A stretch of 22,102 nt of DNA from Bacteroidota bacterium (lineage in GTDB: Bacteria > Bacteroidota > Bacteroidia > Bacteroidales > Bacteroidaceae), in contig JAEXAJ010000102.1 of assembly GCA_023458215.1 (NCBI GenBank), positions 1 through 22,102 on the forward strand, read 5' to 3'. A model generated the notes under the pieces. That model worked only from the letters and a program-made list of their open reading frames with translations. It was not told where the DNA came from and searched no databases. Position 1 is the first letter of the stretch. Each line of letters opens with the position of its first letter. Both the position numbers and the translations under genes were made by a program. Below, in pieces: positions 15,035 through 22,102 of the stretch.

Positions 15035-15076
15035 CTTTTTAGGGGTTGTTTTGTAATCTTTTCAGGTTACAATCCA

Positions 15077-17404
15077 TTATCTCTTCAAGAGATTGATGGG
15101 TTCTTTTAACTTCAATAATTCGTTTGTCTTTGTAGTAGCAGCGGCCACATCTGCGTCCAAGGCTGCTTTGATATCGCGTGAAGAAGCTCCTACGAGGAAT
15201 TTGTAGCTTCCTGCATCTACCACCCACGATGAAGTAGCTTCATCGAAAGAAGCCAGATCGGCAGCTTTCACGGTCAAAGTAACGGTAGCAGTTTCTCCCG
15301 GTTTCAGTACCTTGGTCTTGGCAAAGGCTTTCAGTTCCTTTTCGGGCTTGTTCATCTTGCCGCTATTCGGAGCGGCAACATAAAGCTGAACCACTTCCTT
15401 ACCGGCAATCTTACCCATATTCTTCACATCAACTGTCACGGTATATACATCCTTATCAGCCTTCACAGCAGGGTTACCATATTCAAAAGTCGTGTAAGAA
15501 AGTCCGTAACCGAACGGATAAGATACTTCCTTGCCGAAGCTGTCAAAGTAACGATAGCCTACATATACATCTTCTTCGTAATTGGTGTAGTCTACATTCT
15601 TCACATCGTTTTTCTTCTCGCCTTTATTCACGATGTCGATGTTCGCCGTCATGTCAATGGGGAAATTGTCTGATGAAGCAGCATCTCCAAACTTCACGGG
15701 GAAGGTCATCGTCAGTTTGCCTGAAGGAGAAGCCTTGCCACTCAATACATCGGCTACACTGTTGCCACCTTCCTGACCTGCCTGCCATGCACAAAGAATG
15801 GCATCGGGCAAGTTCTTCCAGGAAGCAGTCTCAATGACGCCACCGATGTTCAAAACAACCACCACCTTCTTACCTGCGGCATGGAATGCTTTGCACACAG
15901 CCTGCAACATCTGCTGTTCTTCCTTACTAAGATTGAAGTCAGCCGCCTGGCGATCCAAGAATTCACCGGAAGTACGACCTAAAGTAATCAGCGCAACATC
16001 TGCTTGGGCAGCTCCTTCTTGTATCATTTGCGGAGTGAGAGTCATTTCTGCCGGACGAACAACGGGCATAAACCATTCTTTCTTCTTGGCAGCTTCGCGT
16101 TCTTTTTCGGCAGTCAGATATTGCTCATAGGCATTCTTCAACTCATCACCTACTACATAACCGGCATTTTTCAAACCATCCAGCAGAGAGACGGTATAAG
16201 CACGGTTCACATTACCCGATCCTGTTCCGCCCGCAATGAAGTCATAAGAAGTACAGCCAAAGAGAGCTACCTTCTTAACGGCAGCATTCAGGGGCAATGC
16301 CTCATTGTCATTCTTCAGCAGCACCATGCCTTCGGTAGCCGACTGACGGGTAACGGCTGCATGCGCTTTCAAATCGGGTTTGTTAGAATACTTATAACCC
16401 TTGAAGTGAGGAGTCTGGAGAATCATTTCGAGAATGCGTTTTACATTCTTGTCGAGAATGGCCTCATCCAATTTACCGTCTTGTACGCCTTTTACGATAG
16501 CCTCGTATTGCTTCTCCATACCCGGCTGCAACATATCGTTACCGGCTATCATCTGAGCTACAGCATCTTTTCCGCCAAACCAGTCGGTCATTACCATACC
16601 TTTGAAGCCCCACTCATCACGCAATAAAGTGGTTTGCATCTCTTTGCTTTCGGAGGTATAAGTACCGTTGACATAATTATAAGACGACATTACAGTCCAG
16701 GGGGCAGATTCTTTCACCGCAATCTCAAAACCTTTCAGATAGATTTCACGCAAGGCGCGTGGAGAGACACAAGCATCATTCGCCATTCGGTTCGTCTCCT
16801 GATTATTCACTGCAAAGTGCTTGATGGAAGTTCCCACACCATTGCTTTGCACGCCACGAACGTAGGCAGCGGCAATCTTTCCGGAAACTACCGGATCTTC
16901 CGAATAATACTCGAAGTTTCGTCCGCAAAGCGGATTGCGATGGATATTCAAGGCAGGAGCCAATAATACATCGGCACCATACTCCAACACTTCATTACCG
17001 ATGGCTTTTCCTACATTTTCAACCAGTTCCTGATCCCAAGTGGAAGCCAGCAAGGTGCCTATCGGGAAGTGAGTACAGTAATAAGTAGCCGAATCACCGT
17101 CGCGTGTCGGATTGATGCGAAGTCCGGCAGGCCCGTCAGCCAATACTACAGCCGGGATGCCAAGGCGTTCAATAGGATAGGTAGTTCCTGCGGCACCGGG
17201 CACCAACTTTCTGGTTTCACCGATAACGGCACTATCACCGGAAAAGCCCGCCATACCGGTACCTACTACGAAGTGTGCTTTTTCTTCCAGCGTCATGGCA
17301 GCTATTACATCATCCAAAGACGCTTTTCCTAACTGAGGCACACTGGGGCCACATGCTAAAAAGGTAGTAGCCGCAAGTGCCATCGTAAATAATTGTTTCT
17401 TCAT
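15077..17404 (-). CDS. GH3 glycoside hydrolase, probable lipoprotein beta-glucosidase
   Basis: This 775-residue GH3 enzyme begins with a lipoprotein-type signal (MKKQLFTMALAATTFLACG, likely lipidated Cys18), so it is probably membrane-anchored. Key sites visible are substrate-binding VVLADGPAGLR (Asp90), GRNFEYYSEDP at 161-171, KHFAVNNQETNR at 195-206, nucleophile Asp274 in MVMTDWFGG, and the candidate acid/base Glu481 in GRTSGEFLDR. GTGSGNV near 393 marks the second domain, and [16 protein letters not shown] starts the fibronectin-III-like C-terminal domain. The architecture matches beta-glucosidase/beta-xylosidase types that trim oligosaccharides. It follows the CBM48-CE1 esterase by 20 bp, which suggests co-transcription. 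Which sugar it removes is not determined. Confidence 0.93.
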   Translation of the reverse strand: MKKQLFTMALAATTFLACGPSVPQLGKASLDDVIAAMTLEEKAHFVVGTGMAGFSGDSAVIGETRKLVPGAAGTTYPIERLGIPAVVLADGPAGLRINPTRDGDSATYYCTHFPIGTLLASTWDQELVENVGKAIGNEVLEYGADVLLAPALNIHRNPLCGRNFEYYSEDPVVSGKIAAAYVRGVQSNGVGTSIKHFAVNNQETNRMANDACVSPRALREIYLKGFEIAVKESAPWTVMSSYNYVNGTYTSESKEMQTTLLRDEWGFKGMVMTDWFGGKDAVAQMIAGNDMLQPGMEKQYEAIVKGVQDGKLDEAILDKNVKRILEMILQTPHFKGYKYSNKPDLKAHAAVTRQSATEGMVLLKNDNEALPLNAAVKKVALFGCTSYDFIAGGTGSGNVNRAYTVSLLDGLKNAGYVVGDELKNAYEQYLTAEKEREAAKKKEWFMPVVRPAEMTLTPQMIQEGAAQADVALITLGRTSGEFLDRQAADFNLSKEEQQMLQAVCKAFHAAGKKVVVVLNIGGVIETASWKNLPDAILCAWQAGQEGGNSVADVLSGKASPSGKLTMTFPVKFGDAASSDNFPIDMTANIDIVNKGEKKNDVKNVDYTNYEEDVYVGYRYFDSFGKEVSYPFGYGLSYTTFEYGNPAVKADKDVYTVTVDVKNMGKIAGKEVVQLYVAAPNSGKMNKPEKELKAFAKTKVLKPGETATVTLTVKAADLASFDEATSSWVVDAGSYKFLVGASSRDIKAALDADVAAATTKTNELLKLKEPINLLKR

Positions 17405-17424
17405 GGTATATACTATAGATTTTG

Positions 17425-18618
17425 TTATTTAAACAGCAACGGAGCAAACTCTGTCAGATAGATACGCCAGTTCTTCCAGATATGGCCTTCACCTGTTTCA
17501 TAATAAGTATACTTATAACCTTTCTCGTCGAGCATCTTGCGATATTCTTCGTTTGCTTTATACAGGAAATCCGTATTACCGATACCGATCCAGTAAAGAG
17601 CAGGCTTCTTAGCGAACTGAGTCTTCAACTTACCTTCCAAATCATCATAGATAGGCGACTTTACATTCTTGTCGGGCATGATAGCTGCGGAAAACAGACC
17701 TACATAATTGAACATATCCGGATATTGCTTGGAAATGTGCATAGAGTGGTAACCACCCATAGACAATCCGGCAATGGCACGTCCTTGTTTGCTCTTGATA
17801 GTGCGGTAGTTCTTGTCAATGAACTTCACTACATCGGGGAATGCTGTTTCAAAAGAGCCTTCCATCGTCTTGGGCAGTTGCATACTTGGTGCTGCAAATC
17901 CTAAAGAAGATTCGCCGGGAGCAGCTTCTTGTGCAGCGTTGCCGTTGGTCATGACTACGATCATCGGTTTGGCTTTGCCTTGAGCAATGAGGTTATCCAG
18001 AATTTGTGAGGTGCGTCCAAGGGCAATCCATGCTTCTTCATCGCCACCCATACCGTGAAGCAGGTAAAATACCGGATAACTCTTGCCGCTGGTTTCGTAT
18101 CCGGCAGGTGTATAGACGGTCAGGCGGCGATCCATCCCTAATGTCGGGCTATTGTACCATACGCGTGAAACGGTTCCGTGAGGCACTTTATTTACTTTGT
18201 ACAAATCGGCACGGTCACCGCCAATGATAAATACATTCGTCACGGAAGCCACATCGCGAATCATATAGACATTGCTCGGGTCCATCATCTTCAAATCATC
18301 TACAATAAACGAGTAACTGTAAAGTTCCGGCTTCAAAGGTTCGGGGGTAGTAAACTCCCATACACCTTCTTTACCTTCTTTCAGATCGACAACGCCCGGA
18401 CCATCAAACTCACCGAACGGAGTCTTTATCTTTTGTGTCGGCAGGAAGTCGCCGGTTATTTGTACTTTCACCGCCTTCGGCGCTTTCAGTCGGAAAGTAA
18501 CCGTGTTATTGTCATGGATTTCAGGAGAAACGACCGGAGCGCCTCCCCAAAGGGCTTGCTGTGCAAAAGTCATTACACATATCAGCAACAAGGCTGACAG
18601 AAGAGAAATTCTTTTCAT
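17425..18618 (-). CDS. CBM48-CE1 carbohydrate esterase (feruloyl-esterase-like), copy 1
   Basis: This 397-residue secreted esterase has a signal peptide ending near TFAQ (cleavage about residue 19-20). An N-terminal immunoglobulin-like CBM48/esterase-N domain (about 25-140; NNTVTFRLKAPKAVKVQITG) is followed by a CE1/esterase-D alpha-beta hydrolase domain. The catalytic triad is Ser286 in GLSMGG, Asp350 in GNTDFLY and His379 in GEGHIWKNWR; YPVFYLLHGMGGDEEAW at 181-197 holds the oxyanion region. Known CBM48-CE1 enzymes of gut bacteria are feruloyl or acetyl esterases on xylan, so removal of ferulate from arabinoxylan is a reasonable inference. It is a close paralogue of the next gene upstream and lies 20 bp before a GH3 gene. 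Confidence 0.93.
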   Translation of the reverse strand: MKRISLLSALLLICVMTFAQQALWGGAPVVSPEIHDNNTVTFRLKAPKAVKVQITGDFLPTQKIKTPFGEFDGPGVVDLKEGKEGVWEFTTPEPLKPELYSYSFIVDDLKMMDPSNVYMIRDVASVTNVFIIGGDRADLYKVNKVPHGTVSRVWYNSPTLGMDRRLTVYTPAGYETSGKSYPVFYLLHGMGGDEEAWIALGRTSQILDNLIAQGKAKPMIVVMTNGNAAQEAAPGESSLGFAAPSMQLPKTMEGSFETAFPDVVKFIDKNYRTIKSKQGRAIAGLSMGGYHSMHISKQYPDMFNYVGLFSAAIMPDKNVKSPIYDDLEGKLKTQFAKKPALYWIGIGNTDFLYKANEEYRKMLDEKGYKYTYYETGEGHIWKNWRIYLTEFAPLLFK

Positions 18619-18652
18619 TTTGTCTTTTTACTATTAAAATTATACTTATTGA

Positions 18653-19858
18653 TTACTTGAATAATTTGGGAGCAAACTCCGTAAGATAGATACGCCAGTT
18701 CTTCCAGATATGGCCTTCGCCCGTTTCAAGATACTCGTACTTACAACCATTCTTGTCAAGCAGATTGCGGAAATCAGTCACGCCCTTATAAACAAAGTCT
18801 CTGTCACCGCAAGCAATGAAATAAAGTGCCGGCTTCTTACTGAACTGCGTCTTCAGTTTGCCTTCAAAGTCTGTATAGACGGGACAAGTAGATTTGTCGT
18901 TTCCGGTGCTTGCACCGGAGAAAAGACCTACATAGTCGAACATGTCCGGATAATATTTGGAGATGTTACAAGAGTGGAAACTACCCATTGAAAGTCCGGC
19001 AATAGCACGATTCTTTTTATTGGCAACAGTACGGAAGTTCTTCTCCACGAATTTCACAATTTCGGGAAAGGATAGTTCGAAAGCACCTTCCGCTACCTTC
19101 GTTCCTTCGGCAGGACGCATGGAAGGTGACACAAAACCTCTGGGCGATTCACCCGCAGCAGCGTCTTGCCAAGCGTTTCCGTTGGTCATGACTACAATCA
19201 TCGGTTGGGCCTTGCCTTGTGCAATCAGGTTATCCAATATCTGAGAAGTACGTCCCAAAGCAATCCAAGCTTCCTCATCGCCACCTGCCCCATGAAGCAG
19301 ATAGAACACCGGATAACGTTTGCCGCTGGTTTCATAACCGGCCGGAGTGTAAATCGTCAGACGACGGTCCATATTCAACGACGGACTGTTATACCACATA
19401 CGCCTTACCGTTCCGTGAGGCACTTTATTCACTTTATACAAATCGGCACGGTCACCGCCAATAATGAATACATTGGTCACGGTAGCCACGTCACGAATCA
19501 TATAGACATTGCTCGGATCCATCATCTTCAGTCCGTCCACAATGAAGGAGTAACCATAGAGTTCCGGCTTCAGAGGTTCGGGAGTCGTAAATTCCCATAC
19601 ACCGTCCTTTCCTTCTTTCAGGTCGGTAATGCCCGGTGCATCATACTCGCCACGAGGAGTCTCGATGGTTTGCGTAGGCAGGAAATCACCGGTAATCTGT
19701 ACCCTCACAGCTTTGGGCGCTTTCAGGCGGAAAGTGACCGTGTTGTCGTCGTGAATGTCAGGAGATACTACAGGAGCACCTCCCCAAAGAGCCTGCTGTG
19801 CAAAAATGGTAGCACAACATGCCAGCAGCATAACTGCCAAACTTACTAATCTTTTCAT
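18653..19858 (-). CDS. CBM48-CE1 carbohydrate esterase (feruloyl-esterase-like), copy 2
   Basis: This is a 401-residue paralogue of the downstream esterase with the same layout: signal peptide (cleavage probably after IFA, residue 20), CBM48-like domain at about 26-141, then the CE1 domain. Catalytic residues are Ser290 in GLSMGS, Asp354 in CGDRDFVY and His383 in GEGHIWKNWR. The start at 19858 (MKRLVSLAVML) was chosen because upstream in-frame residues are not signal-peptide-like. By eye the first about 245 residues are close to 87% identical to copy 1, while the central catalytic part is only about 60% identical. LLACC in the signal region could alternatively act as a lipobox. Likely role: removal of acyl groups from plant glycan, possibly on different esters from copy 1. 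Confidence 0.92.
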   Translation of the reverse strand: MKRLVSLAVMLLACCATIFAQQALWGGAPVVSPDIHDDNTVTFRLKAPKAVRVQITGDFLPTQTIETPRGEYDAPGITDLKEGKDGVWEFTTPEPLKPELYGYSFIVDGLKMMDPSNVYMIRDVATVTNVFIIGGDRADLYKVNKVPHGTVRRMWYNSPSLNMDRRLTIYTPAGYETSGKRYPVFYLLHGAGGDEEAWIALGRTSQILDNLIAQGKAQPMIVVMTNGNAWQDAAAGESPRGFVSPSMRPAEGTKVAEGAFELSFPEIVKFVEKNFRTVANKKNRAIAGLSMGSFHSCNISKYYPDMFDYVGLFSGASTGNDKSTCPVYTDFEGKLKTQFSKKPALYFIACGDRDFVYKGVTDFRNLLDKNGCKYEYLETGEGHIWKNWRIYLTEFAPKLFK

Positions 19859-19889
19859 AATTTCTTGAATATTTATTCTGTTTCCTACA

Positions 19890-20774
19890 TTATTTAGCAA
19901 AGCAACGGCTTACAAAAGGCAGGCAGGTATAAAGGGCCGAGTGCCAATATTCGCTGGTATGACCGCCATCCCGTACCCTGAATTGGCAAGGAATACCGGC
20001 ATTCCGCATTGCCTGAAAAAACTCTATATTACGGTCGAGCAAAAAATCATCATCTCCACAATCCACAAACCACTGTACGGTACGAAGTTGTTCCTTACGT
20101 GCATCATCAGCCTCTACCACATACTTGATGCAGCTATGTTCCTGCACAGAGCGAGTCAAAACAGCCATCTTGTTTGTGGGATCGGGATCTTTTCCTGCTT
20201 CCTCACCACTGGCCGGAATGTTCATCAAGGCACTCATGGCGTATGCAGCACAGTACAAATCCGGATAGCGCTGCGCATAACTGGCAGTACCGCCACCTCC
20301 CATCGAAAGTCCGGCAACAGCGCGGTGCTGCTTATCGGCCTGTACACGATAGGTCTTCTCTATATAGGGCATGAATTCTTTATAGTAGAAGTCTTCGTAA
20401 GCCCACCCCGGCATATTAAAGTAGCCATTCCAGCAGGTAGCAGGATTACCACCGGCATTAGGGCTGACAATAATCATCTCACAAGCCTCACCCGAAGCAA
20501 CCAACTGGTCCATCACATCCTTTGCACGCTGGTCGGTAAACCAACTGGTATTGACACCCGACATACCATGCAATAGGTAAAGGATAGGATATTTTCGACT
20601 GGTGTCTGCGTCGTAACTTTTAGGAAGATAGATGGTATAAGCACGTTGAGCTTTCAAAACCTGGCTATAGATGCTGTCAGTCACCACCTTGCTTTGCGGT
20701 CCCCAACCAGGATTTTGTGCATTGACCGCCCACAAGGAGCAGACGGTCAAAAAGGTAAGTATGAATCTTTTCAT
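19890..20774 (-). CDS. Single-domain CE1-type esterase
   Basis: This 294-residue secreted esterase has a signal peptide (MKRFILTFLTVCSLWAVNAQ) and one alpha-beta hydrolase domain of the CE1/esterase-D family, without the CBM48 domain of its two neighbours. Visible motifs are YPILYLLHGMSGVNTSW at 62-78, the nucleophile Ser157 in AGLSMGGGG, a probable Asp243 in CGDDDFLL, and His272 in DGGHTSEYW. The start at 20774 places the signal peptide correctly; an in-frame ATG 81 nt upstream adds a non-signal-like extension and was rejected. It lies 31 bp before copy 2 of the CBM48-CE1 genes and 128 bp after the lipoprotein gene. Acetyl-xylan or feruloyl esterase activity is plausible, not shown. Confidence 0.9.
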   Translation of the reverse strand: MKRFILTFLTVCSLWAVNAQNPGWGPQSKVVTDSIYSQVLKAQRAYTIYLPKSYDADTSRKYPILYLLHGMSGVNTSWFTDQRAKDVMDQLVASGEACEMIIVSPNAGGNPATCWNGYFNMPGWAYEDFYYKEFMPYIEKTYRVQADKQHRAVAGLSMGGGGTASYAQRYPDLYCAAYAMSALMNIPASGEEAGKDPDPTNKMAVLTRSVQEHSCIKYVVEADDARKEQLRTVQWFVDCGDDDFLLDRNIEFFQAMRNAGIPCQFRVRDGGHTSEYWHSALYTCLPFVSRCFAK

Positions 20775-20902
20775 GGTATCGTTTAATAAAAGGTGTTGCA
20801 AAATAAGCTTTTTAAAAGATAAAACGGAATGATTTATATCAGTTTTTTCATTCATAATGGTTATAGAAAGTCATTAAAATCTTTTCATATTTCAAGACTA
20901 AC
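20775..20902. other. 128-bp gap within the polysaccharide operon
   Basis: This is the longest intergenic gap inside the locus. It is AT-rich with no clear hairpin. A partial -7-like word (TTATTTTG, read on the minus strand near 20797) lacks correct spacing and a -33 box. It may simply be a long untranslated spacer. Confidence 0.3.
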
Positions 20903-21877
20903 TTATTTAACACCACTTTGTGATACTGTGACAAAACGAATATCCAATTCAGTAGCAGTGCCGGGAGTCTGTGCACCTGTAGTATCCATACCCAATGTAG
21001 TATTCAAATTCTGCCCTGAAAAGGTTAGAAGTGTTTCACCCTCCATACCAGTAGCTACAGATATAACCAGAGTACCTCCTGCAATAAATTGTTTGACGCT
21101 TTTGTCAATAAAATAACTGCCCCAAGAAGCTCCGCCCCAGTCTGCAGGAAGAGCATTACCTGCATCCATTGAACCAGGTTCGCTGGTACCAGTTACGGTG
21201 TAACTTCCGCCTAGGGCTGCCAAAGCAAGATTTTCACTGTTGATAATGTCAAACTGTGCCGCAGACTTACCGTCGGGTGCACTGACTGCAAACGAATATT
21301 TCGTCACACCGGGAACCACTCCAGTCACCTGCCCACTGCCATCGGTCAAGTAAACAGGTTGTGTGGAAAGGATGGCAGTATAGCCACTAGCTTCAGGGTC
21401 ATCTTCGCCAATAACGAAAGAGATAGCACCTTTATAATCGCAAGAATATCGCCTTCCATCAGTAGTTTGGAACAAGCCATCAATATAATAAGTGTCACCA
21501 AACAATGTTACTTCCAAAGTACCATCAGCTATATAAGCATGTGTTTCATTATCATTAGTAATTGCACTACTAACACTAGCTAAAAAGGTTCCCGGAACAG
21601 TAGCTTCAAAACTTTCTCCTAATTGATAAATACCTCCTTGAAGTACCCAATCCTGACTGTAAACAATAAGATTCCATTCACTACCAGTTTCATCCTCAAA
21701 TAAGATGGTGAGTCGTTTTACTCCTTTACCCACTTTATCCGTAGTCTGTTCCTTCACTTCAGTATAGACTCTTCTCTCTATATCATACTTTCCGGATAAG
21801 CCGTCTAACGCATCCCCACTACATGCCCCAAAAAGACAAAGCATCAGTAGGGCGGTTAATTGAAATATATTTTTCAT
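20903..21877 (-). CDS. Putative surface glycan-binding lipoprotein (SusE/SusF position), unrecognised family
   Basis: This 324-residue lipoprotein starts with MKNIFQLTALLMLCLFGACSG, with likely lipidated Cys19. The start at 21877 was preferred over an ATG six codons upstream because it begins the signal peptide. The rest is beta-rich without a recognised catalytic motif. It seems to hold two divergent halves (about 28-163 and 190-320), each with an early segment ending in GG-Y, then a GTL-(E/V)-(V/I) strand followed by an aromatic- or glycine-rich end (ADGTLEVTLFGDTYYIDG; AGGTLVISVATGMEGETLL). Position immediately after susD is typical for outer-membrane surface glycan-binding proteins, so glycan binding at the cell surface is inferred from context only. 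Confidence 0.75.
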   Translation of the reverse strand: MKNIFQLTALLMLCLFGACSGDALDGLSGKYDIERRVYTEVKEQTTDKVGKGVKRLTILFEDETGSEWNLIVYSQDWVLQGGIYQLGESFEATVPGTFLASVSSAITNDNETHAYIADGTLEVTLFGDTYYIDGLFQTTDGRRYSCDYKGAISFVIGEDDPEASGYTAILSTQPVYLTDGSGQVTGVVPGVTKYSFAVSAPDGKSAAQFDIINSENLALAALGGSYTVTGTSEPGSMDAGNALPADWGGASWGSYFIDKSVKQFIAGGTLVISVATGMEGETLLTFSGQNLNTTLGMDTTGAQTPGTATELDIRFVTVSQSGVK

Positions 21878-21911
21878 TGTATGTTTCTTTATCAATTATA
21901 TATTTAAGAAT

Positions 21912-22102
21912 TTACCAACCCTCATTGGGTTTCATATTGGGATTAAGTTCCAACTCTTTACGTGGAATAGGCAACAAATTATGCTTAGCCTTGAAGCCAT
22001 AAGAAGAGTTGTTGTACAAAAATTCCGCTCCGTTCACATTAAATGCCGGAATTTCTTTACCTTGATCACCCATTGCAGCCTCAGCATCACCCCAACGCAC
22101 AA
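21912..22102 (-). CDS. SusD/RagB family outer-membrane lipoprotein, C-terminal end
   Basis: Only the last 62 residues are present; the gene continues beyond 22102. The ending, KHNLLPIPRKELELNPNM followed by KPNEGW, is the classic C-terminus of SusD-like glycan-binding proteins. VRWGDAEA at the left edge corresponds to the conserved LRYADVLLMYAEA region, here shortened or divergent. SusD proteins cap the SusC TonB-dependent transporter, so a susC gene is expected upstream outside the window. The lipoprotein gene starts 34 bp after the stop. Confidence 0.9.
   Translation of the reverse strand, partial: VRWGDAEAAMGDQGKEIPAFNVNGAEFLYNNSSYGFKAKHNLLPIPRKELELNPNMKPNEGW

Noticed and set aside
20775..20855. 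Longer start for the single-domain esterase
   Set aside because: It would place 27 polar residues before a clear Sec signal peptide.

Overview
The window looks like a chromosomal segment of a gut Bacteroidales organism, most likely Bacteroides or a close relative. Evidence for this: a SusD-type C-terminus followed by a small surface lipoprotein and carbohydrate-active enzymes; promoter-like TAnnTTTG boxes with an upstream TTTG/TTG; few clear Shine-Dalgarno sequences; a very long IF-2 with a repetitive linker; and moderate GC content. Every convincing gene lies on the minus strand, so transcription runs from high to low coordinates. The long plus-strand reading frames are antisense shadows. 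No tRNA, rRNA, CRISPR array, transposase or phage gene was found.

Region A (22102 to 12476) is the downstream part of a polysaccharide utilisation locus. In order of transcription it holds the end of a SusD-like protein, a lipoprotein in the SusE/surface glycan-binding position, three CE1-type esterases (one single-domain, two CBM48-CE1 paralogues), and two GH3 exo-glycosidases. The gene content suggests uptake and stepwise trimming of an ester-decorated plant glycan such as feruloylated arabinoxylan: esterases remove acyl groups and GH3 enzymes take off terminal sugars. The substrate is inferred.

Region B (12475 to 11788) is a 688-bp gap with unusual content. It has an orphan promoter closely followed by an intrinsic terminator (a candidate small RNA), a degenerate 21-bp direct repeat, an array of four 15-bp dyads spaced exactly 22 bp apart, and the promoter and hairpin-bearing leader of the next operon.

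Region C (11787 to 1240) is a housekeeping run: rimP, nusA, infB, a CvpA-family membrane protein, then sufB, sufC, sufD and sufS for Fe-S cluster assembly. Four of its junctions carry long inverted repeats made of short tandem units that begin at or next to the stop codon of the upstream gene. Three of these are built on a 7-nt period and one on a 9-nt period. The one after infB also has a T-run and looks like a terminator.

Region D (1239 to 1) holds a YbjQ/UPF0145-family gene with its own terminator and the start of another secreted GH3 enzyme, probably a beta-xylosidase or beta-glucosidase, that runs off the window.

The most unusual signals are the short-period inverted repeats at operon junctions, the 22-bp dyad array, the candidate small RNA, and the uneven divergence between the two CBM48-CE1 esterases.
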